Assembly (NCBI GenBank): GCA_023957115.1
Contig: JAMLHN010000027.1
Location: 1 to 61,102, forward strand
Direction of reading: 5' to 3'
DNA from: Thermomicrobiales bacterium
GTDB taxonomy: Bacteria; Chloroflexota; Chloroflexia; Thermomicrobiales; UBA6265
Length of the DNA: 61,102 nucleotides
Shown: positions 45,550-54,662 of the stretch, one piece after another
Layout of the letters: every line of letters begins with the position of its first letter
How positions within the stretch are numbered: position 1 is the stretch's first letter
Notes under the pieces: model-generated
Databases searched by the model: none
Seen by the model: the letters and a program-made list of their open reading frames with translations, nothing else
Told to the model about the DNA's origin: nothing
Made by a program: the position numbers and the translations under genes

Positions 45550-46307
45550 AAGAGAATCCGAACCAGGAAGTTACGGACCGGATCGATCATCTCACCCGTC
45601 AGGGAGGATCCGATTCGGCCTCCCAGGAAGAAGATCAGGAAGAGGATCAAGAACCCATACCGTTCCAGGGGGGCCAGCACCGGCGTCCAGAATCTGGGCA
45701 GGAGACCGACCATGATCTTGTAGCCATCGAGCGGCGGCAAAGGAATCGCATTGAACGAGGCGAGAAGGACGTTGACCCAGAAGAACCAGCTGATAACGTA
45801 GTAGATATCGCCCGTTTGCGCATCGGTTCCGCGCATAGTGCGCAAAAAGATTGCGGTGATCGCGGCGAGCGCCACATTCGTCAGCGGTCCCGCCAGTGCA
45901 ACCAACGCCATCGCCCGATGACGCTGCTCGGGTGGGAAAACCTTCAGCTGACTCGGGTTGACCGGCACCGGTTTGCCCCAGCCGATGAAGTTGTAGCCCA
46001 AAGAGATGAGCACCATCCCCATGAATCCGAAGGGCTCGAAATGCGACACGGGATTCAGCGTGACACGACCCAGTCGTTCGGCGGTAGGATCGCCGAGCTT
46101 GAGCGCGACAAAGGCATGCATGAATTCGTGGATCGCGACCGCAACGACAAAGCAGAGCAGCACGGTGACGATCTGCTTTGCCGGAGGCATCCGGTGACCG
46201 CTCATCAGCTGCCCCATGAGCAGGAGCAGCATGATGATGTAGATGCCGGAATTTGGGCTTCCCCGGCTTACGAAGTAGAGCTTATGGCGATCGGAACCGC
46301 GCAGCAC
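45546..46307 (-). CDS. M50 family membrane metallopeptidase (short form)
   Basis: 253 residues. The zinc site is seen in AVAIHEFMHAFVALKLGDPTA (HExxH, about 59-63) and NAIPLPPLDGYKIM (Asp motif, about 200). There are about five to six hydrophobic segments and no CBS or PDZ domain. This is the small M50B group, often beside scpA/scpB in Gram-positives and Chloroflexota. The start is uncertain: the frame opens with GTG at 46305-46307 three bases after the upstream gene, and ATGs at 46232 and 46190 are possible; none has a strong ribosome site. Confidence 0.87.
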   Translation of the reverse strand: MLRGSDRHKLYFVSRGSPNSGIYIIMLLLLMGQLMSGHRMPPAKQIVTVLLCFVVAVAIHEFMHAFVALKLGDPTAERLGRVTLNPVSHFEPFGFMGMVLISLGYNFIGWGKPVPVNPSQLKVFPPEQRHRAMALVALAGPLTNVALAAITAIFLRTMRGTDAQTGDIYYVISWFFWVNVLLASFNAIPLPPLDGYKIMVGLLPRFWTPVLAPLERYGFLILFLIFFLGGRIGSSLTGEMIDPVRNFLVRILL

Positions 46308-46310
46308 CGA

Positions 46311-47341
46311 TCAGGCGCCAGATCCCGAGTAGAGATGACACGCGACAAAGTGCCCCTCCCCCTGATCGGCCAGGATCGGGTCGATCTGCTTGCAGACATC
46401 CATGACATACGGGCAACGCGTATGGAAGTGGCACCCACTCGGCGGATTGATCGGGCTGGGCACGTCACCCGTGAGGATGATTCGCTCTCGTTGTCGCTCG
46501 ATCACCGGGTCCGGAATCGGCACCGCCGACAGGAGCGCCTTCGTGTACGGGTGCAACGGATCGTCGTAGAGCGCATTGCGATCGGCCAACTCGACGATCT
46601 TACCCAGATACATCACCGCGACCCGGTCTGAGATATGCCGAACGACTGACAGGTCGTGGGCAATGAACAGATAGGTCAGCCCGAACTCGTTCTGAAGATC
46701 CTCCAGCAGGTTGACGATCTGCGCCTGAATCGACACGTCGAGCGCGGACACTGGCTCGTCGCACACGATAAAGTCGGGGTTTGCCGCCAACGCGCGGGCA
46801 ATGCCAACACGTTGCCGCTGACCGCCGGAAAACTCATGCGGATAGCGATTCGCAAAGTACGGGTTGAGCCCAACCGTTTGCAGCAGCTCCTGCACGCGCT
46901 GATTCCGCTCGTTCTTGGGAACGAGGTTGTGAATCTGCATCGGCTCGGAAACGATGCTTCCAACCGTCATTCGCGGATTCAGCGACGCATAGGGGTCCTG
47001 AAAGATCATCTGCAGATGACGGCGCATCTTGCGCATCTCGCCGCCATCCAGCTTGGTCAGGTCACGGCCATTGAATACGACCTCGCCCGCCGTCGGCTTG
47101 TAGAGCTGCAGAATGGCGCGACCCGTGGTGGATTTTCCGCAACCGGACTCACCCACCAGGCCGAGCGTCTCACCCTTCTTGACGGAGAACGAGACACCGT
47201 CCACCGCCTGAACCGCGCCCACCTTCTTCTGGAAGATAATGCCCTGGGTCAGCGGAAAATGCATAACCAGATCGCGTACATCGAGCAAGGGCGCCTGCCC
47301 GTTTTCTGTCACGGCGTTTGCCGTTGCTGTTTCGACCGCCA

Positions 47342-47342
<1 letters not shown>
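46311..47342 (-). CDS. Opp/Dpp-type ABC transporter ATPase (F subunit), second set
   Basis: 343 residues. Walker [10 protein letters not shown]-loop [16 protein letters not shown] signature [16 protein letters not shown], Walker [13 protein letters not shown] and the C-terminal [18 protein letters not shown] extension are all present. The ATG at 47340-47342 was taken as the start; it shares a base with the stop of the D-type gene (TGATG). It is similar to, but clearly not a recent copy of, the oppF at 30179. No permease or binding protein lies beside this pair. Confidence 0.94.
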
Positions 47343-48418
<1,076 letters not shown>

Positions 48419-48433
48419 CGTTCGTCCTTTCAA

Positions 48434-49857
48434 CGGGAACCGAATCCAGCTCTCGTCAGATTATCAGGAGTGTTCCTGCTCTGTGCGGCCACCCGCACAA
48501 GATTCAGCAATACAGCCAGCAACTATCGAAGCTGCTTTGATTCAATAGAGCGGACGCGGTGCGAATATACCATGACCGCTGCCATCAGCCAACGCGATAC
48601 TTGACGATATGAAAACAATTCACGCCCACTCTGTCGCGATGTAGACAGTGTACGCGGAAATCCACGCCAGCAGAACCCCCTGCGGTCGTTCATCCATGAT
48701 TTTCGATGATCCCCTTCGGATGGATGGCAGGAGGGTTTCGCGCATGTTCTGCGTCCTGAACCCCGGAGCCAAGACCGAAACGAATTGCCATTCGATGATG
48801 AACACGCCTTCTCAACTTGGTGCTGGGTTCGCGAGCGTTTCGAAGCCGGACGGCAGGAGTTCGGGCGTGTTCGAAAAAGGAGGGAGCCTGGAGTCCGGAG
48901 CTGGAAGAGGCCGCCGAGATTATGTCCAAGACAGGAACGGCACGGTGACACGCGGCGCGCCGACGTGCACTCCCCGAGAGCTTGCTCAGCACGGGCTGCC
49001 GGCAAGAACCGCCATTGGACAACGAGGCACTTCTTGGTCACGCCACTTCTCCACCGCAGATCGAGCGCTCTGTTTACCGGTGAGCACTCGGCAAACGGGT
49101 TTGAATTGGGAAGTGCGTACGAACGCAGCTGAATGAAGCGATCGTTGTGCGCCCAGAATTGAATACATTTACCTAGAAAATTGCCCGCCCAGGTGTATGT
49201 ACATTGACTTAAAGTCATGCTAATGTGGCTATGCATTGGTTTTGCCTAGCCGGTGCGCTGAAGCAGTAAGCTCAGTCGCCTCGGTCACAAAGGGAACGCG
49301 CAGGGTGTGAAGTTTATCCCCTGAGCGAAGGTGACCGGTACCCAGCGACGCGATCGACGCCACGTAGGGTGTTGTGCGTCGACCGAAGAGCTCGAACAGA
49401 ATCCGCGGACGTCTTCGGACGGAAGCGCTTTCGCAAGGAAGCATCCATTCCCTATGAATGGAGGGAGATCCTGGATTACCGTTCCAGCTTGGGCAGCATG
49501 AGTGGCGCGCACGGTGTCGAGGTGATCTTCACGGACATCGACACGAGTGACGTTCGACGTCAAGCGAAGTGAAGCGAATCGCAAGAGACGCATTGCGGAG
49601 CGTGACAAGATCCCAATCATATGGGCCACGCTGCACATAGGCTGGTATGCCCCCTGATGGTTTCGACCAAAAGGGGGCGTACTATTTCTGCGCAATTGCT
49701 TCATCCAATTCCGCTTCATGATCGAGTGGCACGATCCGTCGCCGGGCGGTATCGGGATGCGCTTGTGTCCGGTTTGTTGTCTCTCCCATTCATGTTCGTC
49801 TCGACGAAGCTCTGAGACAATGGATGCAACGCCGGGAGTGCCGGCAAGGAGCACCGA
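48434..49857. other. 1.4-kb stretch without a supported gene
   Basis: Several short frames overlap on both strands, but none shows a protein-like pattern, ribosome site or recognisable motif, and none dominates. Seen: the inverted repeat GTGCGG-CCAC-CCGCAC at 48483-48498 upstream of the ATPase genes and TGACTT-A-AAGTCA at 49205-49217. The stretch could hold decayed genes or an unrecognised RNA. Confidence 0.5.
49205..49217. promoter_or_regulatory. Short perfect inverted repeat
   Basis: TGACTT-A-AAGTCA in an AT-rich patch; possible protein-binding site, with no obvious gene target. Confidence 0.25.
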
Positions 49858-50076
49858 ATGTCACGTAAGCAGTCTGGGCGGCCTTCGCCTCGCCAATCGC
49901 CAAACGATGCCGTTGACCCAACCGTCGAACCACAAGATTCCGATCACCAGGATCGGGATGTGGACGACACGGACGACCAGATCGTGGACGAAACGTCTGC
50001 GGAATCGTTTCCGGCAAGCGACCCGCCGGGTTGGGCCACCGGCCAGCAGCGGGATCCCGACACGTCCGGCGCGTAG
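49858..50076 (+). CDS. Small acidic protein with the SFPASDPPxW motif
   Basis: 72 residues, very acidic in the middle (DSDHQDRDVDDTDDQIVDE), hydrophilic throughout, no membrane segment. Near the C-terminus it has VDETSAESFPASDPPGWATG. The phrase SFPASDPP followed by W recurs at the end of many short bacterial proteins of unknown function, so this is very likely a real gene. AAGGAG lies seven bases before the ATG. It stands alone on the plus strand between the gene-poor stretch and a truncated gene. Function unknown; the extreme acidity suggests an intrinsically disordered protein. Confidence 0.7.
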   Translation: MSRKQSGRPSPRQSPNDAVDPTVEPQDSDHQDRDVDDTDDQIVDETSAESFPASDPPGWATGQQRDPDTSGA

Positions 50077-50227
50077 CCCGTGCTGACCTCGATCTCGAGA
50101 TGGCCGGCGAATCGAATTTCGCAGCCGCCGCTACCATCCATCGAGCGATACACAAACGAAGCGTCGACGACGCTTGCGCTGGCGATGCCATAGCCGGCGC
50201 CCGCGGATCGGATCGGAGTCGGTGAAG

Positions 50228-50368
50228 ATGAAGGCTGTGGTCACCGAGGGCGAAGGCAAGCTCGGGCAATGGGTACGGCGCGACCTGCGGGATCACGGCA
50301 TGGAGGTCGTCAGTATCGATAACCGACTCCCTCCAGCGTGCGAGCCCGGGATTCACGCCTGCATATAG
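50228..50368 (+). pseudogene. Truncated N-terminus of an NAD-dependent epimerase/dehydratase
   Basis: 46 codons read M-K-A-V-V-T-E-G-E-G-K-L-G-Q-W-V-R-R-D-L and soon HGMEVVSIDNR, then run into unrelated codons and stop. This is the first beta-alpha-beta of an extended SDR Rossmann fold, where one expects VTGGAGKLGQWV; two of the glycines are now Glu. The remaining 250 or so residues are missing. The flanks 50077-50227 and 50369-50575 hold no gene I can support, so this is a remnant of a lost gene. Confidence 0.6.
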
Positions 50369-50575
50369 CTGGATAGCACGTCCCCGCACCCCATCCGACA
50401 AGTCCAGGGGCCGTGATCGACGATTGAGGGAGAAGACCGTACGTCACCACACTGAGCCCAGTTCCGTGTGGGCCGGCCCACGCACGTGCTACGCTGGCGG
50501 TTCGATCCATCTGCGGAAGGCGCATGTGCGCATGCTCCCTCCCACGTTCGCGGTCGTCCGCCAGTACGCGCACCT

Positions 50576-51319
50576 GTGTCCGACGCTTCAGATCGCTCTC
50601 GACAATCATCGACCCAGTCGCCAGACAATAGCCTGGGCGAAATCCGCCTCTTTGGCGCGCTTCCGGCTGAAACGATCGCGGGAATTGCCGCACGAGGCCG
50701 AATGCAACAGTTCGGCCCAGGCGAGTTTCTTTTCTTCGAGAACGATGTGGCCACGGACGCCCATTTTCTGCTCTCGGGCCAACTCAAGATCGTCCGTGAG
50801 ACAGAGGACGGACAGGAAGTCATCCTACGGCTGATTCGGGCAGGGGAAATGTTTGGCGGGGCAGGCGGTTGGGGCGCCGCAACGTATCCAGCGACCGCGG
50901 TCGCCCTAGATCAGGCACGGGTCTTTCGGCTGCCCGTTCAAGAGTTTGCCAGGCTTGCTGGACACTATCCTCAGTTCGCACTGGCGGTGATCGAAGAGTT
51001 GGGGCTGCGTCTCCGTGAGGCCGAATCACGTATTCGCGAGCTGCAGGTCGAGCGGGTCGAGCGACGCATCGCACGAACGCTGCTCCGCCTTGCGAACAAG
51101 ATCGGACACAAAACGGACCGCGGTATCCAGATCGATCTTCCGCAGTCGCGACAACATCTTGCTGAGCTCTCCGGCGCCACCCTCTCGACCGTGAGTCGCG
51201 TTCTGAGCGAATGGGATCGTCAGGGATTGATCCTGGCAGGCCGGGAACGCGTCACGATTGTCAGACCGCACGAGCTCGTGGTGATCGCCGAAGACACGGT
51301 CGAGTCCGACCTCGGCTGA
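50576..51319 (+). CDS. Crp/Fnr family transcription regulator
   Basis: About 247 residues. A cyclic-nucleotide-binding-like beta roll occupies the N-terminal half (IRLFGALPAETIAGIAARGRMQQFGPGEFLFFE, LSGQLKIVRETEDGQEVILRLIRAGEMFG). A long dimer helix follows, then the DNA-binding winged helix (QHLAELSGATLSTVSRVLSEWDRQGLI). The protein has no cysteine, so it is not an iron-sulfur FNR; a haem or ligand sensor of the DNR type, or a CRP type, remains possible. The start is uncertain: GTG at 50576 is the best fit by length but lacks a ribosome site; the frame is open back to 50468. It leads the redox operon and probably controls it. Confidence 0.85.
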   Translation: MSDASDRSRQSSTQSPDNSLGEIRLFGALPAETIAGIAARGRMQQFGPGEFLFFENDVATDAHFLLSGQLKIVRETEDGQEVILRLIRAGEMFGGAGGWGAATYPATAVALDQARVFRLPVQEFARLAGHYPQFALAVIEELGLRLREAESRIRELQVERVERRIARTLLRLANKIGHKTDRGIQIDLPQSRQHLAELSGATLSTVSRVLSEWDRQGLILAGRERVTIVRPHELVVIAEDTVESDLG

Positions 51320-51419
51320 TTTTCTCGCACCCTCTTTGCGCTGGCGCAACGACACCTCCCAATCGACATGCGACGCTCGAATCAGAAGAAACGAGCATGC
51401 GCGTCCATTGGAGTTGTTC

Positions 51420-51650
51420 GTGGTCGAGGATACCGAAACGATCGAACCCGATACGGTCATCGACTGGACGGTGACGGAACACCCGGCCACGATACCGGTC
51501 TTTCTCCGCTGGCGCATGCAATGCGTCGGGTGCCCGCTGGCCCGATTCGAAAGCCTTGCGGACGCCTGCAGGATCTACCAACGACCCGTGAACCAGTTTC
51601 TGGCCGAGCTTCGCGCCGCGGTGGCGCAGGTCGATTCCCGCAGAGCCTGA
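51420..51650 (+). CDS. DUF1858 protein with a CxxC motif (redox-disulfide type)
   Basis: 76 residues from a GTG at 51420, preceded by GGAG seven bases upstream. The sequence VIDWTVTEHPATIPVFLRWRMQCVGCPLARFESLADACRIY is the DUF1858 / hybrid-cluster-associated disulfide pattern: a helix, then C-x2-C with a third Cys 13 residues on. Such proteins are suggested to carry a redox-active disulfide or bind a cluster. It is 100 bp after the Crp/Fnr gene and 52 bp before the SufT-like gene. Confidence 0.8.
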   Translation: MVEDTETIEPDTVIDWTVTEHPATIPVFLRWRMQCVGCPLARFESLADACRIYQRPVNQFLAELRAAVAQVDSRRA

Positions 51651-51702
51651 CGGAGGAGGCGGCGCCTCCCGCGCGGGTACCGAGATACCTATGGAAGGAC
51701 GT

Positions 51703-52020
51703 ATGGACACCGTATCGGAAACGGAAGCCGCCGTCTGGGAGGTCCTTCACAATGTGATCGACCCGGAGGTCGGAATCAACATCGTCGATCTGGGACTTGT
51801 CTATGGTGTCGTGGTCGACGGCGAGGACGTCGAAGTGAGGATGACGTTGACCACCCCAGGATGCCCACTGCACGATACGATCGCCGAAGCAGTCGATACG
51901 TCGATCCACTATTTCGTTTCCGATGTCGACACCGTGACGATCGATCTCGTCTGGGAGCCACGCTGGACGCCAGCGATGATCACCGAGGCTGGTCAGCAGG
52001 CGCTGGGGTGGCGACCATGA
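51703..52020 (+). CDS. SufT/MIP18-type (DUF59) iron-sulfur assembly factor
   Basis: 105 residues. Family motifs are VIDPEVGINIVDLGLVYGV near 22 and MTLTTPGCPLHDTI near 52 with the single conserved cysteine, as in PaaD, SufT and the eukaryotic MIP18. These proteins help place iron-sulfur clusters into particular targets. I chose the ATG at 51703 with GAAGG close upstream; an in-frame ATG 12 bases earlier lacks a site. Its stop overlaps the start of the next gene by ATGA, so the two are coupled. Confidence 0.88.
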   Translation: MDTVSETEAAVWEVLHNVIDPEVGINIVDLGLVYGVVVDGEDVEVRMTLTTPGCPLHDTIAEAVDTSIHYFVSDVDTVTIDLVWEPRWTPAMITEAGQQALGWRP

Positions 52021-52874
52021 CCACACGAACTGAGACAGTTGGCACGACACCGATCACCACGGAATGGAAGATTAGCGACGTCCTTCGCTACGACCCGAAG
52101 CTGCTCGACGTGCTCATCGAAGCCACGCCAGCCTTCAAGAAGCTTCGCAATCCCGTTCTCCGGCGGATCCAGAGCAAACTGGTCACCGTTGGGCAGGCGG
52201 CGCAGATTGCCGGCCTCGAGCCATCGTATCTGGTCGCACGATTGAATACCGCGGCGGGAATCGAGATCGGCGACGTCGATACCTTGGTGTCAGACGACCA
52301 GCCCGCCCAAGCTCCAGAACCACCGTGGGTCGCGACCGCCACCGTGGCCGAGGCGCTCGATGTGCGGACCTATCACCAGGGTGGCCGAGAGCCGTTTGGC
52401 GCCATCATGGAGGCAAGCCGCAAGGTTCCCCCTGGGCAGGTTTTGTTCTTGCGCAACACCTTCGAGCCCACGCCGCTGTATGACGTGCTCGGACCGAGAG
52501 GATTCGAACCATGGGCACGCCAGATAACCGAGGACGACTGGGAGATTCGCTTTTTCAACTCCGGATCGTCGCACACCGCACGAAGAACCGAAACCAAACC
52601 AGCAGCGAACACCACACCCGACGACTGGGATGAGCCGACCGCAACATTGACGATCGATGTGAGCGAGCTCGTCCCACCGGAACCAATGATCCGCATTCTG
52701 ACGGCCCTGGAAGGGCTACCCGACGGCGCGACACTCCTGGTCCATCATGTCCGCCGGCCGATGCATCTCTATCCCAGGCTTGATGAGCTGGGGTATCGAC
52801 ACGAAACGCGTGAGCTTGGGCCGAATCGTGTCGAGGTTCTGATCGAGAAAGCGACGGCAGAGCAGCCAATATGA
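52017..52874 (+). CDS. DUF1858-DUF2249 fusion protein
   Basis: 285 residues with three modules. An N-terminal DUF1858-like helical part (about 15-80) contains AFKKLRNPVLRRIQSK and TVGQAAQIAGLEPSYLVARLN. A DUF2249 domain (about 108-185) reads EALDVRTYHQGGREPFGAIMEASRKVPPGQVLFLRNTFEPTPLYDVLGPRGF. A second DUF2249-like domain is at the C-terminus (ELVPPEPMIRILTALEGLPDGATLLVHH). There is no cysteine. DUF2249 domains resemble small TusA-like folds and are found beside hemerythrins, NnrS and nitric-oxide genes. Its start and stop overlap both neighbours by four bases. Confidence 0.82.
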   Translation: MTTRTETVGTTPITTEWKISDVLRYDPKLLDVLIEATPAFKKLRNPVLRRIQSKLVTVGQAAQIAGLEPSYLVARLNTAAGIEIGDVDTLVSDDQPAQAPEPPWVATATVAEALDVRTYHQGGREPFGAIMEASRKVPPGQVLFLRNTFEPTPLYDVLGPRGFEPWARQITEDDWEIRFFNSGSSHTARRTETKPAANTTPDDWDEPTATLTIDVSELVPPEPMIRILTALEGLPDGATLLVHHVRRPMHLYPRLDELGYRHETRELGPNRVEVLIEKATAEQPI

Positions 52875-54217
52875 CCGCTGGACCGGGAGGGTTGAGCTCG
52901 AAACACGGTCCGGCGCTCGACCTGCCGGGACGCTTCATGATCCTGGCGATGGTGATGCTGGCCGCGGTTGCCGTCGCGTCTCCCGTCGCCTATCCCTTGC
53001 TGCTGGACGGTTTTTATGCGCCACGGCTGCTGGCGTTCGTCCATCTCAACACACTTGGCGTTATTGCCGCGATTCTGCTGGGAGCCAGCTCCCAGCTGAT
53101 TCCCGTCGTCCTGCAGACTCCACTCGCCTCGGTCAGCCTCGGACGCATCTCGTTCTGGTTCTTCATCGCTGGGATTCTGTTCTTTCTGCCGGGCATTCTT
53201 GTCACCTGGAGACCAGGGCTCGTTCTTGGAGCGGCGCTGGCCTTTGCCGGTATGGTCCTGTATGTGGCTGTGGTCGTGCTGACCCTGCGGAGCGCACCCC
53301 ATTTGGACGTCGTCTCCTGGCATATCACGCTGGCGCTCGCCGGGCTCGTGGGCGGTCTTGTCGTGGGTCTTCTGCTGGCCGTGAGCAAAGGCACCGCCGC
53401 CCTCGGTGCGTCGATTTTTCGCATCCTCGCCGCTCATGCGACCTTGATGCTGGCGGCGTGGGTGGTCGTCATGCTCAACGGGGTGGCATACCGACTGGTC
53501 GGTATGTTCACGCTTTCGGAAGATCAACTCTGGCATCGTACCGCCTGGGCTGAACTGTTCTTTTCGGCGGGAGGAGCCTGGCTCCTGGCCGGTGGTCTGC
53601 TGGCAGATGCTCCCCGGACAGTCCTGGGCGCCGGCGCGCTCGCGATCCTCTTCGGACAGCTCCCTTTCGGGGCACAGCTCCTTCACCTCTATCACGTTCG
53701 CCGGCGACGCGGCTTCGACATCCACATCCCCTATGTGCTGACCGCTATCGCCTGCGGCCTGCTGGCCTCGCTCCTCTTGGTCGTTGGGTTCGTTGACGGC
53801 CGATCGATGAACTCCAGCCTCTGGGTCGCGATCGGCTGGCTGGCAATCGGTGGCATAGCAATCTCGGCCATCCAGGGTTTCTTCTATAAGATCGCGACCT
53901 TCCTCGTCTGGTTGCATCGCTATGCTCCGGTCGCCGGACGCACGCGCGTCCCCCGTCTGGAGGATCTCTACGACCGGCGTCTTGCCAAGACCGGCTGGAT
54001 CTTCTGGGTGGGCGCGCAGGCGGGTTCGCTCGCAGCCATTTTCCTCTCGAACCGGTCCCTGGCGACTGCGGCGGGCATCGCCGCATTGGCAGGGTTGGGT
54101 TGTTTTCTCGTCAATGTCGCGCGCATGGCCGCCCATGTGTGGCCGGCCATGACAACGACGCAAGATGCCGTCCACGGAGGAGTTCCCCGGATCGGCAAGG
54201 AGGGACGTATTTCATGA
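52871..54217 (+). CDS. Polytopic His-rich membrane protein, NnrS/haem-copper-oxidase-like
   Basis: 448 residues with about 12 hydrophobic segments. Histidines fall inside or at the edge of helices: H58 (FVHLNTLGVIAAILLGASSQLIP), H151 (WHITLALAGLVGG), H189 (AAHATLMLAAWVVVMLNGVAYRL), with H272, H275, H285 and H349 in later loops. This layout suggests a haem-binding membrane protein of the NnrS or oxidase-subunit-I type; I cannot assign a family firmly and no copper-site motif is obvious. It starts inside the stop of the DUF2249 fusion gene and its own stop overlaps the next start, so it is made together with the DUF2249 proteins. Confidence 0.75.
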   Translation: MTAGPGGLSSKHGPALDLPGRFMILAMVMLAAVAVASPVAYPLLLDGFYAPRLLAFVHLNTLGVIAAILLGASSQLIPVVLQTPLASVSLGRISFWFFIAGILFFLPGILVTWRPGLVLGAALAFAGMVLYVAVVVLTLRSAPHLDVVSWHITLALAGLVGGLVVGLLLAVSKGTAALGASIFRILAAHATLMLAAWVVVMLNGVAYRLVGMFTLSEDQLWHRTAWAELFFSAGGAWLLAGGLLADAPRTVLGAGALAILFGQLPFGAQLLHLYHVRRRRGFDIHIPYVLTAIACGLLASLLLVVGFVDGRSMNSSLWVAIGWLAIGGIAISAIQGFFYKIATFLVWLHRYAPVAGRTRVPRLEDLYDRRLAKTGWIFWVGAQAGSLAAIFLSNRSLATAAGIAALAGLGCFLVNVARMAAHVWPAMTTTQDAVHGGVPRIGKEGRIS

Positions 54218-54459
54218 CTGATGGAACAATCGCCACGGTCGATGTGGATGTTCGGGACATGGCGCCGCGTGAGCGCCATCCGTTGATCTTTGCGACGATC
54301 GACGGTTTGGCCGCTGGGCAGGCCATGCGCCTGATCAACGATCACGACCCAAAGCCGCTCTACTACCAGCTCATGGCCGAGCGTTCTGGTCAGGTCGACT
54401 GGGACTACCTCGAAGAAGGTCCGACGGTCTGGCAGGTGAAGATCACGAAACTCGTCTGA
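54214..54459 (+). CDS. Single-domain DUF2249 protein
   Basis: 81 residues, a complete DUF2249 domain: VDVRDMAPRERHPLIFATIDGLAAGQAMRLINDHDPKPLYYQL then GQVDWDYLEEGPTVWQVKITK. The HDPKPLYYQ core is diagnostic. AAGGAGGG lies upstream and the ATG overlaps the stop of the membrane protein gene. It is the last gene of the redox operon and is followed 14 bp later by a stem-loop. Confidence 0.88.
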   Translation: MTDGTIATVDVDVRDMAPRERHPLIFATIDGLAAGQAMRLINDHDPKPLYYQLMAERSGQVDWDYLEEGPTVWQVKITKLV

Positions 54460-54473
54460 CCCCCGGCGCCCCT

Positions 54474-54507
54474 GCTGATACCGGCACGGTCTACCGCCGG
54501 TATCAGC
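54474..54507 (+). terminator. Stem-loop at the end of the redox operon
   Basis: A 12-bp perfect stem (GCTGATACCGGC with its complement, 10-base loop) lies 14 bp past the last stop codon; no T-run. Confidence 0.6.
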
Positions 54508-54662
54508 CTCACCCCATACATCTGAGCCACCATCTGACAACCGGCCCACCCGGCGACCCCATTTGTGTCCTGCTGCCTCGGACCAATCGGGTAGACACAT
54601 TATCCCCGTGATAAGGTGAAAGGGCTGCTCGTCCGCCAAACAGGGAGGGTTGCGGCTCGACG

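Noticed and set aside
48523..49236. 237-codon minus-strand frame in the gene-poor stretch
   Set aside because: Cys/Arg/Ser-rich with no domain-like pattern, no ribosome site, and competing frames on the other strand.
52769..54175. 468-codon minus-strand frame over the redox operon
   Set aside because: Highly polar antisense shadow of the membrane protein gene; the plus-strand genes have ribosome sites and overlaps.
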